A DNA stretch of 17,373 bases from Terrisporobacter othiniensis. Its GTDB lineage: Bacteria; Bacillota; Clostridia; Peptostreptococcales; Peptostreptococcaceae. Below are positions 7,187-14,841 of the stretch, piece after piece. A program made the translations under genes and the position numbers. Each line of letters begins with the position of its first letter. Positions within the stretch are counted from its first letter, which is position 1. The stretch spans positions 1 to 17,373 of the forward strand of contig NZ_JWHR01000061.1 of NCBI RefSeq assembly GCF_000808015.1, read 5' to 3'. The notes below the pieces were generated by a model. The model was not told the origin of the DNA. It made no database searches and was given only the letters and a program-made list of their open reading frames with translations.

Positions 7187-8482
7187 ATGAATGTATATAA
7201 TTATAATAAATATAGAGGGTTATTTATTGGCGTAGATAATCCAGTTCAATTGGCCAATGGAAATATAGCTATACCTATAGGATTTGATAATGGAGCAACT
7301 ACACCATCGTTTAAATCATCTTATAGAGAACTATGTAGAGGATTGATAACATATGGAGCTGTAGCTAGGGGGACAGGTCAGAAAAGTGAAATAACTACTC
7401 AAAAGTATGAAGATGCAAGAAAAATAATATTAGATTTTTTCAATGTGGGAAGTGATTCTAGCTATACTGCCATATTTGGAAAAACCACAACTGAGTGCAT
7501 GAATTTATTAGCCAATGAGTTAATTAAAAATAAGGATGAGAAAATACTCACAACAAGAATGGAACATCATGCAAATGATTTACCTTGGAGATATAATGCC
7601 ATAGTAGAATATGTTGATGTAGATAAAATGGGAAGGATCAGTGTTGATAGTATAGAAAATAAACTAAAAGAGAATAACGGAACAATTAAGTACGTGACTG
7701 TAACAGGAGCATCAAATGTGACTGGATATGTAAATCCAATACATGAAATAGCTAAAATATGTCATAAATATAATGCAAAAATAATAGTAGATGGTGCTCA
7801 ATTAGTTGCTCATAAAGAAATAAATATGAAAGGTCAAAATCCAGAAGAAGAAATTGATTTTTTAGTTTTCTCTAGTCACAAAATATATGCTCCTTATGGA
7901 ACAGGCGTAATTGTTGGACGTATTGAAGATTTGTCTAATGTAACACCATTTTTAAAAGGAGGAGCATGTGTAAACGCTGTTACTGATTATGATGTTATAT
8001 GGGATGAACCACCAGCTTTGCATGAAGCAGGTAGCCCAAACTCATTGGGAGCTATGGCTACTGCTAGATCATTACAACAATTGAAGCAAATTGGTTTTGA
8101 TAATATATATGAGCATGAGATGATGTTGAAAGAATTCCTTATAAATGAAATGAAAAAAATAGACAGAGTTATACTATATGGAGATAATGAAAATATAGAT
8201 GATAGATTAGGTATTATCGTTTTCAATATAGATGGTGAAAATTATAAAACAATAGGCAAGAAATTTGCTGACGAAATGGCAATTGCCTTAAGGCCTGGTA
8301 AGTTTTGTGCACACCCATATGTTAATAGATTGATGGGTGTAAGTGATGAAACTGCATGTTACAATGCATATAATAATAAACCTACAAATGGAATGTTAAG
8401 AATAAGTTTAGGACTTTATAATACAATGGAAGAAGCAAAGGCATTTATAGCCTACACTAAATATTTAGTTTCAACTTTATAA
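7187..8482 (+). CDS. Class V aminotransferase-fold PLP enzyme, cysteine desulfurase-like
   Basis: A 431-aa cytosolic fold-type I PLP enzyme. The Schiff-base lysine is K232 in VFSSHKIYAPYGTG. The aspartate contacting the PLP pyridine is in VDGAQLVAH, and EHHANDLPWR matches the EHHSN-type segment of SufS. RPGKFCAHPYV contains C374 at the position of the persulfide-forming cysteine of group II cysteine desulfurases (SufS/CsdA). It may thus release sulfur from cysteine or act on a related substrate. At about 430 aa it is slightly longer than SufS. I chose ATG 7187 because AAAGGAGG (7171-7178) sits ideally before it; the GTG at 7151 lacks a site. No sufU, iscU or suf gene is adjacent, so the sulfur acceptor is unknown. 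Confidence 0.85.
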   Translation: MNVYNYNKYRGLFIGVDNPVQLANGNIAIPIGFDNGATTPSFKSSYRELCRGLITYGAVARGTGQKSEITTQKYEDARKIILDFFNVGSDSSYTAIFGKTTTECMNLLANELIKNKDEKILTTRMEHHANDLPWRYNAIVEYVDVDKMGRISVDSIENKLKENNGTIKYVTVTGASNVTGYVNPIHEIAKICHKYNAKIIVDGAQLVAHKEINMKGQNPEEEIDFLVFSSHKIYAPYGTGVIVGRIEDLSNVTPFLKGGACVNAVTDYDVIWDEPPALHEAGSPNSLGAMATARSLQQLKQIGFDNIYEHEMMLKEFLINEMKKIDRVILYGDNENIDDRLGIIVFNIDGENYKTIGKKFADEMAIALRPGKFCAHPYVNRLMGVSDETACYNAYNNKPTNGMLRISLGLYNTMEEAKAFIAYTKYLVSTL

Positions 8483-8496
8483 CTATATGGATTTTA

Positions 8497-8538
8497 TAGA
8501 GAGTAAATAGTACTTTATATTTATTCTCTATTTTTTTT
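8497..8538 (+). terminator. Intrinsic terminator after the PLP enzyme gene
   Basis: TAGAGAGTAAATA (8497-8509) pairs over 13 bp, with one G-U pair, with TATTTATTCTCTA (8518-8530), followed by eight T. Confidence 0.93.
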
Positions 8539-8549
8539 GCAAAAAATAC

Positions 8550-8600
8550 AGTTGCAATTGCAACTAAATGTGTTATACTAGTATAGTTGCATTAACAACT
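8550..8600 (+). promoter_or_regulatory. marR-MATE promoter with two MarR-type operators
   Basis: The promoter has -35 TTGCAA (8552-8557) and -10 TATACT (8574-8579) with a 16-bp spacer. Operator 1 is the perfect 16-bp palindrome AGTTGCAATTGCAACT (8550-8565), covering the -35 box. Operator 2, AGTTGCATTAACAACT (8585-8600), has the same AGTTG-N6-CAACT arms and covers the transcription start. Their centres are 35 bp apart. This is typical of autorepression by a dimeric MarR protein blocking polymerase. The sites are seen directly; which protein binds them is inferred from position. Confidence 0.85.
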
Positions 8601-8623
8601 AAATAAACAAAGGGGAGAAATTT

Positions 8624-9052
8624 ATGGATAGAAAAGAATGTGGCAATATTGGAAAGTATATTTCTCAAATATATAGAAAAGGCCGTATTTTCATTGGAAG
8701 AGGTCTTGAGGAATATAACATAGGTCAGGGTCAATTCATGTTCTTATTAGAACTTTATATAGAGGATGGTAGAAATCAAGAGGAACTAGCTGAAGTTCTT
8801 AAAATTGATAAAGGAACTACAGCAAGAGCAATAAAAAAGCTAGAGGAAAATGGATTTATAAGAAGAGAAAAAGATGAGAAAGACAAAAGATCCAATAGAG
8901 TTTATTTAACAGAAGAAGGGAAAGGAATGAAGGATAATATATTCTTTATTTTAAATCAATGGGATAAAAAAATGAGTGAGCAACTAGATGAAGAAGAAAG
9001 AGAATTAATGATTAAGCTACTTAGGAAAGTTTGCTCGAATATAAATATATAG
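8624..9052 (+). CDS. MarR family transcriptional regulator
   Basis: A 142-aa winged helix-turn-helix regulator of usual MarR length. Residues around 50-75 (NQEELAEVLKIDKGTTARAIKKLEENGFI) form the DNA-recognition helix-turn-helix, and EKDEKDKRSNRVYLTEEGK is the wing with its characteristic D-x-R-S motif. Helices at both ends make the dimer interface. GGGGAG upstream is the ribosome site. It is the first gene of a bicistronic operon with the MATE pump, 11 bp upstream of it, and almost certainly represses its own promoter through the two AGTTG-N6-CAACT operators. The arrangement parallels mepR-mepA of Staphylococcus aureus, where drugs bound by the repressor induce the pump. The actual inducer is unknown. 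Confidence 0.95.
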   Translation: MDRKECGNIGKYISQIYRKGRIFIGRGLEEYNIGQGQFMFLLELYIEDGRNQEELAEVLKIDKGTTARAIKKLEENGFIRREKDEKDKRSNRVYLTEEGKGMKDNIFFILNQWDKKMSEQLDEEERELMIKLLRKVCSNINI

Positions 9053-9063
9053 GAGGAAGATGT

Positions 9064-10431
9064 ATGAATAAAAATCAAGCAGAATTAGGATCACAATCAG
9101 TTGGAAAATTATTGTTAAAATATTCTGTTCCAGCTATCATAGGTATGATGGTAAATGCACTTTATAATGTAGTAGATAGAATATTTATTGGAAATATACC
9201 TCATGTTGGATCTATGGCAATAGCAGGTCTTGGTGTAACTATGCCTGTACTAACAATAGCATTAGCCTTTGGAATGCTTGTTGGAGTAGGTTCGGCAACA
9301 AATGTTTCTATAAAATTAGGACAAGGGAAAAAAGAAGAAGCACAAAATATTATAGGAACAGGTATGCTACTATCAGTAATATTAGGCATTTCGCTAACTA
9401 TAGTAGGACTACTATTTTCAGAACAAATATTAAAATTATTTGGAGCTAGTGATGCTACGCTATACTATGCAAAATCATATACAGATATAATTATAGTAGG
9501 AACAACATTCTCCATAATCGGAATGTTTTTTAATAACACTATTAGAGGAGATGGAAATCCTAAATTATCAGCAATTATAATGACAGTTGGATGTGCTACA
9601 AACATAATTTTAGATGCACTATTCATATTCAAATTTAATATGGGAATAAAAGGTGCAGCAACTGCAACAATAATATCACAAGCTATAACAGCTATTTGGG
9701 GGCTTTCATACTATTTAAGAAAAAAATCTAATTTAGAATTTAAGCCTTCAACTGTAAGATTAAACAAAAATGCAGCAAAATCTATTTTAGCAATAGGTGT
9801 ATCTCCATTTGCAATACAACTTGCAGCAAGTTTAGTACAAGTTATAAGTAATCAAAGTTTAAAAACTTATGGAGGAGATTTAGCTATAGGTGCTATGGCG
9901 ACTATAAGTTCAATATCAATGATATTCTTAATGCCTTCATTTGGGATAAGTCAAGGTATGCAACCAATAGTTGGATTTAACTATGGAGCAAAGCATTACT
10001 ACAGAGCTAAGAAAGCTTTACAAATATGTTTAATAGCATCTACTTGTATATTTGTTGTTGGGGCAATAGCAATAAATGTAGCACCACAAGTTTTAGTAGG
10101 AATGTTCAACAATGATCCGGAGCTTATGGGTATAACAATTAATGGACTTAAAAAATATACAATGACTTTACCAATATTAAGTGTGGGAATTATAGGAACT
10201 AACTATATTCAATCAATTGGAAAAGCAAAAATGTCTATAGTTCTTAGTTTACTTAGACAATGTATATTCTTAATACCTTTAATGATGATATTACCAAAAT
10301 TTTTAGGACTTGATGGAGTTTGGTTTGCTCAACCAGTAGCAGACCTTGTAGCTATAGTTATAATAGGGGCTGTATTAGTTAAAGAAGTAAAAAGTTATTC
10401 AAAAGTTAATGAAGAAGAAGCAGCAGCTTAG
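9064..10431 (+). CDS. MATE family multidrug efflux transporter (MepA-like)
   Basis: A 455-aa polytopic membrane protein of the MATE family, with 12 predicted helices arranged as two similar halves. Family features include KLLLKYSVPAIIGMMVNALYN at the N-terminus, VDRIFIGN, and the second-half SFGISQGMQPIVGFNYGAK. These resemble MepA, which exports cationic drugs and dyes using Na+ or H+ gradients. The start is ATG 9064, with AGGAGGA immediately upstream; an in-frame TTG at 9031 would overlap marR and has no site. It is the second gene of the marR operon and ends in a strong terminator. Drug specificity cannot be read from sequence. Confidence 0.95.
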   Translation: MNKNQAELGSQSVGKLLLKYSVPAIIGMMVNALYNVVDRIFIGNIPHVGSMAIAGLGVTMPVLTIALAFGMLVGVGSATNVSIKLGQGKKEEAQNIIGTGMLLSVILGISLTIVGLLFSEQILKLFGASDATLYYAKSYTDIIIVGTTFSIIGMFFNNTIRGDGNPKLSAIIMTVGCATNIILDALFIFKFNMGIKGAATATIISQAITAIWGLSYYLRKKSNLEFKPSTVRLNKNAAKSILAIGVSPFAIQLAASLVQVISNQSLKTYGGDLAIGAMATISSISMIFLMPSFGISQGMQPIVGFNYGAKHYYRAKKALQICLIASTCIFVVGAIAINVAPQVLVGMFNNDPELMGITINGLKKYTMTLPILSVGIIGTNYIQSIGKAKMSIVLSLLRQCIFLIPLMMILPKFLGLDGVWFAQPVADLVAIVIIGAVLVKEVKSYSKVNEEEAAA

Positions 10432-10438
10432 ATTATAA

Positions 10439-10465
10439 GTCAGCATATTAATGCTGGCTTTTTTT
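10439..10465 (+). terminator. Intrinsic terminator of the marR-MATE operon
   Basis: GTCAGCAT (10439-10446) pairs with ATGCTGGC (10451-10458) around ATTA, followed by seven T. Confidence 0.93.
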
Positions 10466-10473
10466 AGTTGTAA

Positions 10474-10516
10474 GGAAATCATATGTTATCTGTTCTGTAG
10501 ATAACATATGATTTCC
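10474..10516. repeat. Perfect 18-bp inverted repeat (hairpin), intergenic
   Basis: The arms 10474-10491 and 10499-10516 are perfectly complementary around GTTCTGT. No T-run follows on either strand, so it is not a conventional terminator, and the operon already has one just upstream. It could be an RNA hairpin, a regulator site or the remnant of a small mobile repeat. Confidence 0.8.
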
Positions 10517-10530
10517 AGCTTTGTTACTTG

Positions 10531-10570
10531 AGCAACGGGCGAAGCCGTTGGCGACATGAGCGAAGCGAAT
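10531..10570. repeat. GC-rich island with two GCGAAGC mini-hairpin motifs
   Basis: This short segment is conspicuously GC-rich against its surroundings. CAACGG (10533-10538) pairs with CCGTTG (10545-10550). The heptamer GCGAAGC occurs twice, at 10539-10545 and 10560-10566; as DNA this sequence is known to form an exceptionally stable mini-hairpin. The second copy runs into GAATTTTTT. The composition suggests an inserted repetitive element, similar in spirit to REP-type sequences, but I cannot assign a family. Confidence 0.55.
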
Positions 10571-10578
10571 TTTTTATT

Positions 10579-10598
10579 GTTTTCTATGTATAGAAAAC
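10579..10598. repeat. 20-bp inverted repeat upstream of dbpA promoter
   Basis: GTTTTCTAT (10579-10587) and ATAGAAAAC (10590-10598) are perfect inverted arms around GT. It ends 12 bp before the dbpA -35 box, so it could be an operator. It could equally be an AT-rich chance palindrome. Confidence 0.5.
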
Positions 10599-10609
10599 TT
10601 TTATATGTT

Positions 10610-10638
10610 TTGAATAATATTAATCAGACAATTATAAT
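10610..10638 (+). promoter_or_regulatory. Predicted sigma-A promoter of dbpA
   Basis: -35 TTGAAT (10610-10615) and a perfect -10 TATAAT (10633-10638) are separated by 17 bp. The start would lie near 10645, leaving a short leader with AAGGAG before the ATG. Confidence 0.75.
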
Positions 10639-10671
10639 AGTAAGAGATGTTATGAAATTAAGGAGATAAAA

Positions 10672-12120
10672 ATGAATAATAAATTTGAAAAATTTAGTTT
10701 AAATAAAGATATAATAAGGTCACTAAGTAATTTAAACTATGAGGAACCGTCAAAAGCTCAAGAAGAGGCTATCCCAAGTTTATTAGACGAAAGAGATGTA
10801 ATAGTAAAGTCCAAAACAGGAAGTGGAAAAACCGCATCTTTTGCCATACCGATAGTTGAAAAAGTAGATATAGATAATAATAGTGTACAAGGGCTAATAA
10901 TAGCTCCAACAAGGGAATTAGCATTACAAATTAAAGAAGAGATACAAAATATAGGCAGAATAAAAAAAGTTAGATGTAGTGCAATTTTTGGAAAGCAACC
11001 ATTAAAAGAGCAAATAGCTGAATTAAAGCAAAGAATACATATAGTAGTTGCTACACCAGGAAGAATAATTGATCATATTGGCAGAGGTACTATAGACTTA
11101 AGTAATATAAAGTATTTTATAATCGATGAAGCAGATAAAATGCTAAATAAAGGTTTTGTTGATGATATGGAGTCTATACTTAGTAAGCTACCAAAAGAAT
11201 GTTGTAAAGGTATGTTTTCAGCTACCATAGATGATAACATAAATATAGTTTGTAACAAATATATGAAAAAACCTCAAATGATAGATATAAAAATTGATAA
11301 TGTACAAGTTAAAAAACAGATAAGTGAGTACTACATAAAGGTGGATAAAGAAAACCGATATGAAACTCTTAAAGATATAATTTATAGTGAGTGTCCAAAT
11401 TCTACAATTGTTTTTGTAAATACAAGAGATAAAGTAGATGAGATTTATAAAAATATGAAAAAGGATAAGTTTTTAGTAGGTGCAATTCATGGAGATATGT
11501 CTCAGGATAAAAGACTTTTTATTATAAAAGACTTTAAAGAATGTAAATTTAATATTTTAGTAAGTAGTGATATTACTTCTAGAGGAATTCATATTGATGA
11601 TGTTTCATTAGTAGTAAATTACGAAGTGCCTAGAGACAAAGAAAATTATGTTCATAGAATTGGAAGAACGGGAAGAGTAGATAAAATAGGAAAATCAATT
11701 ACACTAGTTTCTTTTAATGAAGAAAAATATTTAACTGATATAGAGTCATACACAGGACATAAAATTGAAGAAATAAATAAAATTGATGAAAATAAAGTAG
11801 ATACTGGAAAAGAAAAGTTAAGTAAACTTCAAAAAAGTTTATTAAAAAATAAAAGGGATAGCAAAAAAGAAATCTATAATGAAGAAATCACAAGGATTTA
11901 TTTAAATGCTGGCAAGAAAAAGAAAATAAGAGTAATAGATATTGTAGGAGCTTTGAGTAATATTGAAGGCATAGATAATGAAGATATCGGAGTAATAGAA
12001 GTCAAAGATATATGCTCTTATGTAGATATATTAAATTATAAGGGAACTGAATTTTTAAAAAATAATAAAGAGATGTTGATTAAGAAGAAATTAGTAAAAG
12101 TTAAGAAGGATAGAGCTTAG
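10672..12120 (+). CDS. dbpA: DEAD-box ATP-dependent RNA helicase, DbpA/YxiN type
   Basis: A 482-aa cytosolic RNA helicase. All core motifs are present in order: Q motif ending at Q30, Walker A SKTGSGKT (47-54), PTRELA (79-84), TPGR (128-131), DEAD (152-155), SAT (183-185), SSDITSRG (298-305) and HRIGRTGR (328-335). After a Lys-rich linker, residues about 405-480 (TRIYLNAGKKKKIRVIDIVGALSN) match the DbpA RNA-binding domain, which in E. coli DbpA and Bacillus YxiN recognises hairpin 92 of 23S rRNA. It therefore probably acts in late 50S subunit assembly. The length is close to YxiN. AAGGAGA precedes ATG. No terminator separates it from the ASKHA gene 94 bp downstream, so read-through is possible. 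Confidence 0.92.
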   Translation: MNNKFEKFSLNKDIIRSLSNLNYEEPSKAQEEAIPSLLDERDVIVKSKTGSGKTASFAIPIVEKVDIDNNSVQGLIIAPTRELALQIKEEIQNIGRIKKVRCSAIFGKQPLKEQIAELKQRIHIVVATPGRIIDHIGRGTIDLSNIKYFIIDEADKMLNKGFVDDMESILSKLPKECCKGMFSATIDDNINIVCNKYMKKPQMIDIKIDNVQVKKQISEYYIKVDKENRYETLKDIIYSECPNSTIVFVNTRDKVDEIYKNMKKDKFLVGAIHGDMSQDKRLFIIKDFKECKFNILVSSDITSRGIHIDDVSLVVNYEVPRDKENYVHRIGRTGRVDKIGKSITLVSFNEEKYLTDIESYTGHKIEEINKIDENKVDTGKEKLSKLQKSLLKNKRDSKKEIYNEEITRIYLNAGKKKKIRVIDIVGALSNIEGIDNEDIGVIEVKDICSYVDILNYKGTEFLKNNKEMLIKKKLVKVKKDRA

Positions 12121-12214
12121 AAGAAAATTAGAAGGTTTGAGATAAATTAATGATATATTTACCAATATATACTAATATTTAAATATGAAAAATGTATTTA
12201 TGGGGGATAGCAAA

Positions 12215-13759
12215 TTGAATTCATTAAGTAAAAAAATTTATCTTCAACTAGAAAATCCGAGTGAGGATAACACTTTAGGAGATAGAGATAAGGTAATAAA
12301 TATTTTAAAAGATAAATATACAAATGTTGTAATGTCTTATGAAGCAATGAAAAAATTATATCCAATGTGTAGAGATAATGACTTTAAAATTACAGTTACT
12401 ATGCTTAAAAGGGAATATGACTGGATTATTACAAATATTGAAAGTGGAGATACTACAAATAACCATTATGGATTAGCTGTAGACTTGGGAAGTACGACAA
12501 TAATTATGCAGTTAGTTAATTTAAATAATGGAGAAGTGATAGCTGAAGAGAGCATATTTAATAAGCAAATAAAATATGGAGAGGATATACTGACTAGAAT
12601 ATTTTATACAAAAGAAAAAAAGAATGGCTTAGAGGAGATTTGTAAAAGTACAGTTGAAAGCTTTATAGATTTACTAAATAAAATAAAAGAAAAAACACAT
12701 ATAAATGTATATGACAGTAGTATGATGATAGTTAGTGGAAATACTACAATGACACATTTTTTACTAGGAATCAATCCATGGACTATTTTTCAATCACCTT
12801 TTACACCTGTATTTAATGAAAGTGGATTTATAAAAGGAAAAGAAATAGGTATACCTATAAAGGGATATGTTTATTGTTTCCCGTCAGTAGCAAATTATTT
12901 TGGAGGAGATTTGGTAAGTGGACTTTTATATACAGAAATTTATAAGAAAAATGAAATATCAGCTCTTATTGATATAGGTACAAATGGAGAACTTGTTATT
13001 GGAAATAATGAATTTCTAGTTGCAGCAGCAGGGGCTGCAGGTCCAGCTTTAGAAGGTGGTATTAGTAAGTTTGGAATGAGAGCGTGTAGTGGAGCTATTG
13101 ACTCTATAAAAATTATAAATAACGAGATTATATATACAACAATTAATAATGAAGCACCTAAAGGAATCTGTGGCTCGGGAATAGTTGATTTAATAAGTGA
13201 GTTATTTTTAAACCGATGGGTTGATTTCTCTGGTACTTTAATACCAGGAAATTCTCCGGCAATAATTAAGATAGATGATGAATATGCTGTTGAATATGTA
13301 TGTAAAGAGAAAAGTTTTAATGGAGAAAGTTTAATATTTACACAAAATGATATAAATCAGTTTTTAACAACTAAGTCGGCAGCACATACAATGGTAGCTT
13401 ATTTACTAGAGGAAATAGGATTGTCTTTAGATGATTTAGAATGTTTTTATGTAGCAGGGGCTTTTGGAACTCATTTAAACTTAAAGTCTGCCGTTACAAT
13501 AGGAATGTATCCGGATTTAGATGATAATAAAATAATTTGCCCGGGAAATACTTCTTTAAAAGGAGCATATAAACTGCTTACAAATGGGGAGCTATTAAAA
13601 GAAATAGAAGAAATAAAAAATAAAATTCAATATTTGCAGCTTAGTAATGCGACAGATTTTTTGGGAAAGATGAGGGCTGCTAGTTTTATTCCTCATACTA
13701 ACTTAGAGTTATACCCAAGTGTAAAAGAAGAACTTATAAAAAGAGGCATATTAAAATAG
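12215..13759 (+). CDS. ASKHA/DUF4445 protein, corrinoid activation-like, lacking the Fe-S domain
   Basis: A 514-aa protein with the ASKHA nucleotide-binding fold found in reductive activators of corrinoid proteins (RACE/RamA type; DUF4445). Visible ATPase elements are GLAVDLGSTT (residues about 86-95), SGNTTMTHFLLG, IDIGTNGELVIG and GAFGTHLNLKSA. Known members use ATP to drive low-potential reduction of cobalt in methyltransferase corrinoid proteins, with electrons from an N-terminal [2Fe-2S] domain or a C-terminal cluster domain. Neither is present: the first 85 residues contain no cysteine cluster and look like the linker domain alone. I chose TTG 12215 because GGGGG (12202-12206) lies eight bases upstream; ATG 12185 would add ten residues but has no ribosome site. 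No corrinoid protein or methyltransferase is nearby. Confidence 0.85.
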   Translation: MNSLSKKIYLQLENPSEDNTLGDRDKVINILKDKYTNVVMSYEAMKKLYPMCRDNDFKITVTMLKREYDWIITNIESGDTTNNHYGLAVDLGSTTIIMQLVNLNNGEVIAEESIFNKQIKYGEDILTRIFYTKEKKNGLEEICKSTVESFIDLLNKIKEKTHINVYDSSMMIVSGNTTMTHFLLGINPWTIFQSPFTPVFNESGFIKGKEIGIPIKGYVYCFPSVANYFGGDLVSGLLYTEIYKKNEISALIDIGTNGELVIGNNEFLVAAAGAAGPALEGGISKFGMRACSGAIDSIKIINNEIIYTTINNEAPKGICGSGIVDLISELFLNRWVDFSGTLIPGNSPAIIKIDDEYAVEYVCKEKSFNGESLIFTQNDINQFLTTKSAAHTMVAYLLEEIGLSLDDLECFYVAGAFGTHLNLKSAVTIGMYPDLDDNKIICPGNTSLKGAYKLLTNGELLKEIEEIKNKIQYLQLSNATDFLGKMRAASFIPHTNLELYPSVKEELIKRGILK

Positions 13760-13766
13760 AAGTTTA

Positions 13767-13797
13767 TTGACTTGTACCTTACGTATACCAATATAAT
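13767..13797 (+). promoter_or_regulatory. MerR-type promoter with 19-bp spacer
   Basis: -35 TTGACT (13767-13772) and a perfect -10 TATAAT (13792-13797) are 19 bp apart, the overlong spacing typical of promoters activated by DNA-twisting MerR regulators. The spacer contains TACGTA and a GTA-N9-TAC dyad. It lies directly upstream of the merR gene, so autoregulation is likely. Confidence 0.75.
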
Positions 13798-13829
13798 CGT
13801 AGCAAATACTAAAATAAGGAGTGAATAAT

Positions 13830-14720
13830 ATGCAAATAAATGAAGTTATTCAACAAGTTGATTTAACGAAAAGAGCAATTAAATATTATGAGGAACAAGG
13901 TCTTTTATCAGTGAATAAAGATGAAAATGGCTATAGAAATTATACTAAAGAAGATGTAGCTCTTTTAAAAGAGATTTCTGTGTATAGAAAACTAGGAATT
14001 AGTATAAAAGATATTAAGATTTTACTGGAGAAAAAAGATTACCAATTATTAAATAATATATATAAAGAAAAAATTAATAAATTAGAAGAATGCAGAAATG
14101 AAGCTGAATCATTGAAGAGATTTATTGACAATAATGATGTGGATGAAATATATGAAAATTTAGATTATGAAACACTAGGTAAAGCCATACAAGATATGAT
14201 ACCAGGATTTTATGGATATTATTTTATGAACCATTTTATGCCATATTTACAAATTAAAATTGAAACTAAAGAGCAGGAAGATGCATATAAAAGAATTATT
14301 GAATTTTGGGACAATGCAGATGTTAAGATACCCCTATTAATGAAACTTAACAGTTTTATTATGTATAAATTATTGCCTAAACAAGAGATGAGTAAAATGG
14401 TTGAAAAAATGGATGCAAAAACTAAAGAACTTATAAATATATCAGAAGAAGAATACGAAAAGTTAAAAGAGCAAACTAGAAAAGGTGTAAAAATGAAAAA
14501 TAGTATATTTTTAAAATATCATCCTGCATTTATCCTACAAAGAAAATTTATGAAGCGTTTACAAGATAGTGGTTATAACGATATATTTATTCCAAATATG
14601 ATTTTATTATCACCTAAATATAAAGAATACCATGAAGCATTAACTAAGGTTAATAATCGTATTTGCAATGATTTAGGATTACATTATGATTCAAAATATA
14701 ATTTACTTATGAAAGTATAG
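13830..14720 (+). CDS. MerR family transcriptional regulator with large effector domain
   Basis: A 296-aa regulator. Residues 1-70 form the MerR winged helix-turn-helix (INEVIQQVDLTKRAIKYYEEQGLL, then GYRNYTKEDVALLKEI and RKLGISIKDIKILLE). A helix near 75-100 would make the antiparallel dimer coiled coil. The remaining 190 residues are mostly helical, rich in aromatic and charged residues, and unlike the short metal-binding tails or the GyrI-like domain of BmrR; I cannot name this domain. AAGGAGTG overlapping 13816-13823 sets ATG 13830 as start; the GTG nine bases upstream lies within that site. The gene stands alone between its promoter and a terminator, so any other target must lie elsewhere. 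Confidence 0.9.
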   Translation: MQINEVIQQVDLTKRAIKYYEEQGLLSVNKDENGYRNYTKEDVALLKEISVYRKLGISIKDIKILLEKKDYQLLNNIYKEKINKLEECRNEAESLKRFIDNNDVDEIYENLDYETLGKAIQDMIPGFYGYYFMNHFMPYLQIKIETKEQEDAYKRIIEFWDNADVKIPLLMKLNSFIMYKLLPKQEMSKMVEKMDAKTKELINISEEEYEKLKEQTRKGVKMKNSIFLKYHPAFILQRKFMKRLQDSGYNDIFIPNMILLSPKYKEYHEALTKVNNRICNDLGLHYDSKYNLLMKV

Positions 14721-14730
14721 ATTATAATAA

Positions 14731-14758
14731 AATAGGAGTAATTTACTCCTATTTTTTT
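14731..14758 (+). terminator. Intrinsic terminator after merR gene
   Basis: AATAGGAGTA (14731-14740) pairs perfectly with TACTCCTATT (14744-14753), with T continuing to 14758. Confidence 0.92.
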
Positions 14759-14793
14759 GATTACAAAATGAAAATAAAAAATTTATAAAATAA

Positions 14794-14819
14794 TGTAACA
14801 AAACTTGTTTTATCATCAC
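14794..14819 (+). promoter_or_regulatory. Possible ECF-sigma promoter before the sigma gene
   Basis: TGTAAC (14794-14799) resembles the AAC-containing -35 element used by many Bacillus ECF sigma factors. The spaced -10 position, 16 bases on, reads TCAC rather than a CGTC-like sequence. Autoregulation would be expected but the match is partial. Confidence 0.3.
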
Positions 14820-14841
14820 TAATAATATGAAAGGAGGAGTT

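Noticed and set aside
10474..10570. CRISPR array or att site
   Set aside because: The repeats are inverted rather than regularly spaced direct repeats, and no cas gene, integrase or tRNA is nearby.
12185..12214. ATG 12185 as start of the ASKHA protein
   Set aside because: No Shine-Dalgarno sequence precedes it, whereas GGGGG is well placed for TTG 12215. The longer form cannot be fully excluded.
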